Assembly: GCA_030040175.1 (NCBI GenBank) | Contig: JASHUF010000548.1 | Span: forward strand, 1 to 5,025 | Source of the DNA: Acidobacteriaceae bacterium | GTDB lineage: Bacteria > Acidobacteriota > Terriglobia > Terriglobales > Acidobacteriaceae | Direction: 5' to 3' | Length of the DNA stretch: 5,025 bases | Shown: one piece after another, positions 1 through 4,431 of the stretch | Position numbering within the stretch: the first letter of the stretch is position 1 | Layout: the number at the start of each line of letters is the position of its first letter | Made by a program: the position numbers and the translations under genes | The notes under the pieces: generated by a model | Told to the model about the DNA's origin: nothing | Database searches by the model: none | What the model saw: only the letters and a program-made list of their open reading frames with translations

Positions 1-232
1 CCCGCGCGCTTTTGCTCATCGCCTCATCGAGCAGCGTGGCAATGATGCCCCCGTGCAGATAGCCGGGATGGCCCTCGAACGCGCTGGTCACCGTGGGCAT
101 CGTCACCACCCCGCCGTCCGGGGCGAGCAGAAACTCAAGCCGCAGCCCCGCCGCATTCGCCGGTCCGCAGCCAAAGCAGCGATTCGAGGCGGAGTGCGCC
201 ATAGGCCGCAGGTTCTCTTCCGCTTTTTTCAA
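1..232 (-). CDS. PaaI-like hotdog-fold acyl-CoA thioesterase, C-terminus cut by window edge
   Basis: The 77 visible codons read as the first half of a single-domain hotdog thioesterase (PaaI / 4HBT type), which hydrolyses acyl- or aryl-CoA thioesters in the cytoplasm. An N-terminal CFGCGPANAAGLRLEF segment (residues 19-34) is typical of one branch of this family. It is followed by GHPGYLHGGIIATLLDEAM (about 54-72), where His60-Gly-Gly and Asp69 have the same nine-residue spacing as the HGG motif and catalytic Asp of PaaI. Family members are usually about 140-160 residues, so roughly half is missing. I chose TTG at 232-230, which overlaps the TGA of the upstream dehydratase gene and has GGGAGG four bases before it. 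The alternative is the in-frame ATG at 202-200, which would drop a Leu-Arg-Pro stretch that I recall as common in homologs. It is almost certainly co-transcribed with the dehydratase. The CoA substrate cannot be told from the sequence. Confidence 0.82.
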   Translation of the reverse strand, partial: MKKAEENLRPMAHSASNRCFGCGPANAAGLRLEFLLAPDGGVVTMPTVTSAFEGHPGYLHGGIIATLLDEAMSKSAR

Positions 233-1200
233 TGCGCCTCCCGGCCGTCCAAAACGGCGGCAAACGCGGCGCGGTCCACGTTGCCGCCGGTAAGCACAAG
301 GCCCACCCGCTTCCCGGCAAGTTCTGCGCGTTCCTTCATCGCCGCCGCCATCGCCGCCGCGCCCGCACCCTCGGCCGCGTTGTGCGTGTCCTCGTAGAGC
401 GCGCGCATGGCCTCGCGAATCTCTTCGTCCGTGACCTCCACTATTCGTGAGACTTCTTTCAGAACCTGCGCGAGCGCTTCGGCATTCGGCCGGCGCACCG
501 CGAGGCCATCGGCGATCTCGGTCTCCGCCGCCGCTTCCACCACCGTACGCGCGGCAAAGCTGCGTGCATAGGCGGGCGCGCGCGCCGCAGTCACGCCCAC
601 AACCTCGGTTTTTAATCCCAACGCGTTGCGCGCCGCAGCCACACCGCAGATCGACGACCCCAGCCCGATGGGCACATACACCCGCTCGAGAGCCGGCGCG
701 CCCTCAAACAGCTCCAGCGCGTAGGTTGCCGTACCCTGCACCAGCCATTCATGGAACGACTCCACAAATGCATGCCCGCGCATCTCTGCCAACCTTTGCG
801 CAAACTCGAACGCTGCCTGAAAATCGTGGCCCTCCTCGACTAGCTCCGCGCCCTGCGCCTGCACGGCGCGATTCTTCTCCGCGCTGTTGCCCTGCGGCAC
901 CACGATGGCCGCCTTCAATCCGTAGAGCCGCGCCGCCATGGCCACGCCCTGGCCAAAGTTGCCGCGCGTGGCCGCAACCACGCCTGCGAGCCCGGGCCGC
1001 TGCTGCTTGAGCCGGTCAAGATACACTAGCGCCCCGCGCAGCTTGAACGCGCCCACCGGCGAGTGATTCTCATGCTTGATCCACGCTTCGGCTCCCAGCC
1101 GCGCGTTGACCAGCGGCCACGTGTACTGCGGCGTGGGCGGCATATATCGATACACGATCGCCTGCGCCGCGTTGATCTCGCTCGAAGAAGGAAGCTCCAT
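229..1200 (-). CDS. Threonine/serine dehydratase-like PLP enzyme (fold type II)
   Basis: This 323-residue protein belongs to the threonine dehydratase / serine racemase family (COG1171), cytoplasmic enzymes that deaminate threonine or serine to a 2-oxo acid and ammonia. Visible signatures are the PLP lysine in SPVGAFKLRGA (Lys53), the substrate-carboxylate loop TRGN (78-81), the PLP-phosphate glycine loop GLGSS (179-183), EGAGAA (277-282) and the C-terminal TGGN (304-307). There is no C-terminal ACT-like regulatory domain. That fits the catabolic length class (about 320-330 residues) rather than the allosteric biosynthetic IlvA. The loop has Phe82 where many relatives have His. The start at 1200 is chosen because homology begins there; the frame stays open back to 1347, but that extension lies antisense to the cytochrome gene. 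No Shine-Dalgarno precedes the ATG, and a -10-like TATGCT ends six bases before it. Other activities in this family (serine racemase, beta-hydroxy amino acid dehydratase) are possible. Confidence 0.9.
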   Translation of the reverse strand: MELPSSSEINAAQAIVYRYMPPTPQYTWPLVNARLGAEAWIKHENHSPVGAFKLRGALVYLDRLKQQRPGLAGVVAATRGNFGQGVAMAARLYGLKAAIVVPQGNSAEKNRAVQAQGAELVEEGHDFQAAFEFAQRLAEMRGHAFVESFHEWLVQGTATYALELFEGAPALERVYVPIGLGSSICGVAAARNALGLKTEVVGVTAARAPAYARSFAARTVVEAAAETEIADGLAVRRPNAEALAQVLKEVSRIVEVTDEEIREAMRALYEDTHNAAEGAGAAAMAAAMKERAELAGKRVGLVLTGGNVDRAAFAAVLDGREAH

Positions 1201-1206
1201 GCGTCC

Positions 1207-1235
1207 AGCATACCGGTAAGGAAAACGAAGGTGAA
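1207..1235 (-). promoter_or_regulatory. Putative promoter of the dehydratase gene, start-codon-proximal
   Basis: On the minus strand, TTCACC (1235-1230, four of six matches to TTGACA) is followed after 17 bases by TATGCT (1212-1207, four of six to TATAAT). Six bases later comes the ATG at 1200. This spacing would put the transcription start at or next to the start codon and so give a leaderless mRNA. It has the best -35/-10 pairing of the putative promoters in the window. Prediction only. Confidence 0.5.
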
Positions 1236-1245
1236 GCCGCCAGCC

Positions 1246-1251
1246 TACAAT
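1246..1251 (+). promoter_or_regulatory. Putative -10 element of the cytochrome c gene
   Basis: TACAAT matches TATAAT at five of six positions and ends seven bases before the GTG start at 1259. Transcription would begin at about the start codon. No -35-like hexamer lies at the right distance, and no Shine-Dalgarno precedes the GTG. The opposing -10 for the dehydratase gene is only 33 bp away, so the two promoters probably share the same 58-bp region. Confidence 0.45.
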
Positions 1252-1258
1252 TCGACTT

Positions 1259-1612
1259 GTGCCGATTGCATATCGAAGGGTCTCGATTGGACTTGCGCTT
1301 TGCGCAGCCCTCACCCTCGCCGGCTGCCACTCGCCTGCGCCGCTCACCGCGCAGCAGCGCGAAGGCCAGCGCCTCTACAACGACCGCTGCGCCCATTGCC
1401 ACGAACTCAACGATCTCGCTCTCAAGAAAGTCCCGCCCAATCTGCACGGCGTTTTCGACCACACGGCTTTGCCCAGCGGCGCGCCGGCGACCGATCTCAA
1501 CGTCGAGCGCACCATCCTCTCCGGCAGGGGCATGATGCCGTCCTTCGCCGGAAGATTCGATCAGGAGCAGATGGCCGCGCTGCTCGCCTACCTCCACGCC
1601 GGCATTCGCTGA
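1259..1612 (+). CDS. Small monohaem c-type cytochrome, predicted lipoprotein
   Basis: This is a 117-residue class I cytochrome c. A short basic N-terminus and hydrophobic stretch (residues 6-22) end in a lipobox LAGC with Cys23, so the mature protein should be lipid-anchored on the outer face of a membrane. The single haem site is CAHCH (44-48), attaching haem through Cys44 and Cys47 with His48 as one axial ligand. Met93 in the MPSF segment is the likely second ligand, followed by the usual C-terminal helix ending in a LLAYLH segment. The GTG at 1259 is the only usual start codon after the in-frame TGA at 1232, and it gives a complete signal peptide. It reads divergently from the dehydratase gene and lies 106 bp before miaB. 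No oxidase or dehydrogenase partner is in view, so its electron donor and acceptor are unknown. Confidence 0.88.
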   Translation: MPIAYRRVSIGLALCAALTLAGCHSPAPLTAQQREGQRLYNDRCAHCHELNDLALKKVPPNLHGVFDHTALPSGAPATDLNVERTILSGRGMMPSFAGRFDQEQMAALLAYLHAGIR

Positions 1613-1659
1613 AGCCCCCCTGAAATTCCGCTCCGGCGCCCGCGCGGTCGTCCCATGGA

Positions 1660-1687
1660 TTCCGGCGGACAGCCATTTTCGCCGGAA
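1660..1687. repeat. 8-bp perfect inverted repeat upstream of miaB
   Basis: TTCCGGCG (1660-1667) and CGCCGGAA (1680-1687) are perfect reverse complements around a 12-base spacer. The right arm overlaps where a -35 box for the miaB promoter would sit. RNA could fold here to end the cytochrome transcript, but no T-run follows, so a simple intrinsic terminator is unlikely. It could be an operator. Arms this short also arise by chance in G+C-rich DNA. Confidence 0.3.
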
Positions 1688-1706
1688 CCTCGCGCCGCAT
1701 CGACGC

Positions 1707-1712
1707 TATACT
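1707..1712 (+). promoter_or_regulatory. Putative -10 element of the miaB operon
   Basis: TATACT matches TATAAT at five of six positions and ends exactly six bases before the miaB ATG at 1719. The spacing matches that at the dehydratase and amidotransferase genes. The -35 position shows no good match to TTGACA. No Shine-Dalgarno lies between the hexamer and the ATG, consistent with a leaderless mRNA. Confidence 0.5.
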
Positions 1713-1718
1713 TGAATC

Positions 1719-3038
1719 ATGGCGACCGAGAAGACATTCTACCTGGAGACCTTCGGCTGCCAGATGAACGCCCACGACTCGGAGAAGGTGATCGGCACGC
1801 TCCGGCAGCAAGGCTACCGCCAGGTTGAGTCGGAAGAGGAAGCCGGCCTCATCCTCTACAACACTTGTTCCATCCGCGACAAGGCCGAGCAGAAGGTCTT
1901 CCACCGCCTCAACGATTACAAAAAACTATACAAGGAAGGGAAGCGCTTCGGCGTTCTCGGCTGCGTGGCCCAGCAGGAGGGCGAAAAAATCTTCGAGAAG
2001 GCGCCGTTCGTCTCCCTCGTCTCCGGCTCCGCCTCCTACCGCAAGCTGCCCGAGATGATCGCCCGCCTCGAAGCCGGCGAGAGCCGCATCACCGGCCTCG
2101 ACGACCGCCAGACCGACGAGACCTTCGAGACCGAGTTCACTGCGCGCCAGAATCCCTACCGGGGTTACATCACCATCATTGAGGGCTGCGACAAATTCTG
2201 CTCCTACTGCGTCGTGCCGTACACGCGGGGCAAGGAGCGCAGCCGCACCTCATCCTCCGTCCTCGCCGAGGCCCGCCGCATCGCCGATCTCGGCTACACC
2301 GAGATTCAGCTCCTCGGCCAGAACGTGAACAGCTACCGCGATCCGGAAGGGAAGTTGTCCTTCGCCGAGCTCCTCGCTGCCGTAGGCCAGGTCCCCGGCA
2401 TTCGACGGGTGCGCTTCACCACCAGCCATCCGCGCGACTTCACCCGCGACATCGTCGACGCCATTGACGCCGTGCCCACTCTCTGCGACCACGTCCATCT
2501 GCCCGTGCAGTCCGGCTCCGCCCGCGTCCTTAAACAGATGGCCCGCGAGTACACGCCTGACTGGTACCTCGAGCGCATCGCCTGGATGCGGTCGGCGCGG
2601 CGCTCCATCTCGCTCTCTACCGATATTATTGTTGGCTTTCCCGGCGAGACCGAAGATGACTTCATCGACACCATGGACCTGCTGGCGCGGGTTCAATATG
2701 ATTGCGTCTTCGCCTTCAAATACTCGGCGCGTCCCAACACACCCGCGCTGGTTATGATCGACGCCATCCCCGAGAGCGAAAAGGCGCACCGGCTTCAGGT
2801 GCTGCTGGACCGCCAGCGCGAAATTCAAAGATCCAATTATTCCAGGCATATCGGCGAGGAAATGGAAGTGATGGTTGAGGGTCTGAATCCCGCGCGGGGC
2901 CAGGTGGCCGGCCGCAGCAGCCAGAACAAGGCCGTCAACTTTACCTGTGGCCAGCCCATCGCTCCGGCGCCCGGCAGCTACTGCCAAGTGCGCATTACGG
3001 GAGCTTATCCCAACAGTCTGACCGGCGAATCCATCTAA
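1719..3038 (+). CDS. miaB: tRNA-2-methylthio-N6-dimethylallyladenosine synthase MiaB
   Basis: MiaB is a radical-SAM methylthiotransferase that adds a methylthio group to C2 of isopentenyladenosine-37 in tRNAs reading UNN codons, steadying codon-anticodon pairing. The 439-residue protein has all three expected parts. The N-terminal UPF0004 domain (about 5-120) opens with YLETFGCQMNAHDSE and carries Cys14, Cys50 and Cys82, the ligands of the auxiliary 4Fe-4S cluster. The radical-SAM core (about 145-370) has the CxxxCxxC triad Cys157, Cys161, Cys164. A C-terminal TRAM domain (about 375-439), with GRSSQNKAVNF near 398-408, binds RNA. The length is normal for the family. The TFGCQMN motif and the UNN-reading role favour MiaB over RimO or MtaB. 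An in-frame TGA at 1713 makes ATG 1719 the first possible start. No isopentenyltransferase gene (miaA) is in the window. Confidence 0.97.
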   Translation: MATEKTFYLETFGCQMNAHDSEKVIGTLRQQGYRQVESEEEAGLILYNTCSIRDKAEQKVFHRLNDYKKLYKEGKRFGVLGCVAQQEGEKIFEKAPFVSLVSGSASYRKLPEMIARLEAGESRITGLDDRQTDETFETEFTARQNPYRGYITIIEGCDKFCSYCVVPYTRGKERSRTSSSVLAEARRIADLGYTEIQLLGQNVNSYRDPEGKLSFAELLAAVGQVPGIRRVRFTTSHPRDFTRDIVDAIDAVPTLCDHVHLPVQSGSARVLKQMAREYTPDWYLERIAWMRSARRSISLSTDIIVGFPGETEDDFIDTMDLLARVQYDCVFAFKYSARPNTPALVMIDAIPESEKAHRLQVLLDRQREIQRSNYSRHIGEEMEVMVEGLNPARGQVAGRSSQNKAVNFTCGQPIAPAPGSYCQVRITGAYPNSLTGESI

Positions 3039-3046
3039 GGGGGAAG

Positions 3047-3052
3047 AGGGGG
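3047..3052 (+). promoter_or_regulatory. Ribosome binding site of the bifunctional nuclease gene
   Basis: AGGGGG lies three bases before the ATG at 3056, inside a longer purine tract (3039-3053) that fills most of the 17-bp gap after the miaB stop. It fixes the start of the downstream gene and contrasts with the missing Shine-Dalgarno at miaB itself. Confidence 0.65.
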
Positions 3053-3055
3053 ACT

Positions 3056-3544
3056 ATGGATATCGAGGTGAGAATACGCGGCCTGATGATGGACCCGGCT
3101 ACGAACATGCCCATCGTGGTGCTCAAGGACGTAGCCTCCGATACCGTCATGCCCATCTGGGTGGGCATCTTCGAGGCCAACGCCATCGCCATCGAGATCG
3201 AGAAGGTGGCTGCGCCGCGCCCCATGACGCACGATCTCGCCCGGAATCTCATGCGTCACTTGAATGCTCAGCTTGAACGCATTGTAATTACAGAGATTAA
3301 AGACGATACGTTCTATGCGGTCTTATGGCTCCGGCAGGGCAATGATGCCATTGCCATCGATTCTCGCCCCTCTGATGCCATCGCCCTCGCCCTGCGCGCC
3401 GATTGTCCCATCTTCGTGGCCGAGCACGTGATGCAGAGCGCCAAGCTCAACACCTCCGGCCCGCCCGACGGCCCCACCGCCGAGCAGTTGCGCGGCTGGC
3501 TCGAGGGCCTCAACGACGAGGACCTGGGCCGCTACAAGATGTAG
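3056..3544 (+). CDS. Bifunctional nuclease family protein (BFN / DUF151)
   Basis: This 162-residue protein matches the BFN domain (PF02577) through most of its length. Recognisable conserved segments are MPIWVG (32-37), RPMTHDLARNLM (55-66), the DSRPSDAIALALR block (102-114), PIFV (118-121) and a C-terminal DLGRYKM (156-162). A plant member was reported to have both DNase and RNase activity, and bacterial members are widespread but mostly uncharacterised, so nuclease activity here is by family only. No signal peptide or membrane segment is seen; it should be cytoplasmic. It starts 17 bp after miaB behind a strong purine-rich ribosome binding site and is probably co-transcribed with it, which hints at a link to RNA or translation. 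Its last 13 bp overlap the end of the opposing amidotransferase gene, and no terminator is evident. Confidence 0.9.
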   Translation: MDIEVRIRGLMMDPATNMPIVVLKDVASDTVMPIWVGIFEANAIAIEIEKVAAPRPMTHDLARNLMRHLNAQLERIVITEIKDDTFYAVLWLRQGNDAIAIDSRPSDAIALALRADCPIFVAEHVMQSAKLNTSGPPDGPTAEQLRGWLEGLNDEDLGRYKM

Positions 3545-4251
3545 TTGAGCCAACCATTCCAGAACCCCCGCGCTGCCTCCATCAGCCGCGGCGCGTTGGC
3601 AATGCCCGCCGCGCGCAGCGCCGGCACGGAAAGGCCGCGCTTGGTCAACTCGACCGCATGGCCCACGTACCAGCGCTCGAGACCCAGCGCCGTCACTTCC
3701 GGGTGAAATTGCAGGGCAAGGGCATTGCCGTTGAGCGAAAACGCCTGATTCTCATACTGGCCGGTCCTGGCCAGAGGCTCCGCGCCTTCCGGCAGGTCAA
3801 AGGTATCGCCGTGCCAGTGAAAGACCGCCAGACCCTCCTCAAACAATGGGGTAAACCACGCCGGCGGCTCGCGCGACCCGGAGAAAGCGATCGGCTTCCA
3901 GCCGATCTCCGCGCCGGCCGCTCCGGGGTACACCCGCGCGCCCGCTGCCGCAGCCATCAGTTGCGCACCCAGGCAGACTCCCAGCACGGGCCGCTTGGCC
4001 TCAAGCCGGCGCCGGATGCACGCGATCTCGCCCGCAACGAACGGATACGCGTCCGTCTCGTACACGCCGATCGGCCCGCCGAGCACGACCAGGAGTTCGC
4101 AGAGCGCGGCCAGTTGCAGGGGAAACGGCGCCGTGGCCGCATCGATCATCTCGACCGCAAAGCCGCGTTCATGCAAAACCGGCTGCAGGGAACCGAGATC
4201 CTCGAAGGGAACATGGGTCAAAGCCACGGCGAGCAATCTGTTTTCTACCAT
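3532..4251 (-). CDS. Class I glutamine amidotransferase-like protein
   Basis: A 239-residue stand-alone GATase1 domain (GuaA N-terminal type, COG0518). The nucleophile Cys93 sits in the elbow GVCLGAQ (91-97). His183 and Glu185 in QFHPEV complete the triad, and LGGPIGVYE (57-65) forms the expected oxyanion-side loop. The VFHWHGDTF segment (143-151) is typical of the COG0518 proteins rather than of HisH, TrpG or CarA. Such proteins hydrolyse glutamine or related gamma-glutamyl compounds; with no synthetase domain fused or adjacent, the acceptor is unknown. Residues 190-239 form a C-terminal tail after the catalytic motif. ATG 4251 is the first start after an upstream in-frame TAA, and it has no Shine-Dalgarno. 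The gene is convergent with the bifunctional nuclease gene and divergent from the beta-helix protein gene, so it probably stands alone as a transcription unit. Confidence 0.9.
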   Translation of the reverse strand: MVENRLLAVALTHVPFEDLGSLQPVLHERGFAVEMIDAATAPFPLQLAALCELLVVLGGPIGVYETDAYPFVAGEIACIRRRLEAKRPVLGVCLGAQLMAAAAGARVYPGAAGAEIGWKPIAFSGSREPPAWFTPLFEEGLAVFHWHGDTFDLPEGAEPLARTGQYENQAFSLNGNALALQFHPEVTALGLERWYVGHAVELTKRGLSVPALRAAGIANAPRLMEAARGFWNGWLNYIL

Positions 4252-4257
4252 GGAGAT

Positions 4258-4286
4258 AGGATAGCTCTCAAGAACGCGGCTTTAAC
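4258..4286 (-). promoter_or_regulatory. Putative promoter of the amidotransferase gene
   Basis: On the minus strand TATCCT (4263-4258, four of six to TATAAT) ends six bases before the ATG at 4251. With a 17-base spacer, GTTAAA (4286-4281, three of six to TTGACA) is at the -35 position. This again suggests a leaderless mRNA. A stronger -10 match, TATAGT (4290-4285), lies further upstream and would give a leader of roughly 27 bases without a well-placed Shine-Dalgarno, so the choice is uncertain. Confidence 0.4.
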
Positions 4287-4289
4287 TAT

Positions 4290-4321
4290 ACAGAATATCT
4301 GTTATCGGACATATCTTATCG
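4290..4321. repeat. Short palindrome and imperfect direct repeat in A+T-rich intergenic DNA
   Basis: ACAGAATATCTGT (4290-4302) has 5-bp inverted arms around ATA. It overlaps an imperfect direct repeat: ATATCTGTTATCG (4295-4307) and ATATCTTATCG (4311-4321), with the shared TTATCG units 14 bases apart. The block lies between two divergent genes, just upstream of the putative amidotransferase -35, and is clearly more A+T-rich than its surroundings. A regulator binding site is possible; the repeats are too short to be sure. Confidence 0.35.
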
Positions 4322-4369
4322 AAATTGACCGCACTTCACGTCCGGGGCCCTTTGTTCCTTCGGCCGCCG

Positions 4370-4375
4370 TACACT
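4370..4375 (+). promoter_or_regulatory. Possible -10 element of the exported beta-helix protein gene
   Basis: TACACT matches TATAAT at four of six positions and would place a transcription start about 50 bases before the ATG at 4432. No fitting -35 hexamer is seen at 16-18 bases. This is a weak call and the best candidate I found on this strand. Confidence 0.22.
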
Positions 4376-4420
4376 GGTCTGCGTTGTCCGGTGAAGCCGC
4401 AGCCACGCGGCCATTCCTCT

Positions 4421-4427
4421 GAGGTGA
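4421..4427 (+). promoter_or_regulatory. Ribosome binding site of the exported beta-helix protein gene
   Basis: GAGGTGA ends four bases before the ATG at 4432 and resembles the anti-16S consensus. An in-frame TGA at 4420 rules out any earlier start, so the site and the stop together fix the start codon. Confidence 0.65.
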
Positions 4428-4431
4428 GTTC

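Noticed and set aside
341..366. GCC/GCA-rich low-complexity tract
   Set aside because: It encodes the Ala-rich helix after EGAGAA in the dehydratase, a normal feature in G+C-rich genomes.
447..1010. 187-codon plus-strand frame antisense to the dehydratase gene
   Set aside because: Composition is almost wholly Arg, Pro, Ala and Ser, with no domain signature; the opposite strand carries complete PLP-enzyme motifs.
1230..1240. 11-base word GGTGAAGCCGC repeated at 4390-4400, both in intergenic DNA
   Set aside because: A few exact 11-base repeats are expected by chance in 5 kb of G+C-rich sequence. The flanks diverge and the positions relative to the genes differ.
1201..1347. N-terminal extension of the dehydratase to an ATG at 1347
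   Set aside because: The extra 49 residues lie antisense to the cytochrome signal peptide and have no family similarity; the promoter-like hexamer fits the start at 1200.
1070..1597. 175-codon minus-strand frame across the cytochrome gene
   Set aside because: The plus strand has a lipobox, CAHCH and an axial Met region in one frame; the minus frame shows nothing recognisable.
2250..2987. 245-codon minus-strand frame inside miaB
   Set aside because: It is antisense to conserved radical-SAM and TRAM segments, with no recognisable motif of its own.
3403..4422. 339-codon plus-strand reading frame antisense to the amidotransferase gene
   Set aside because: It is rich in Arg, Pro and His and matches no family I know. 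It overlaps two well-supported genes, as expected of an open shadow frame in G+C-rich DNA.
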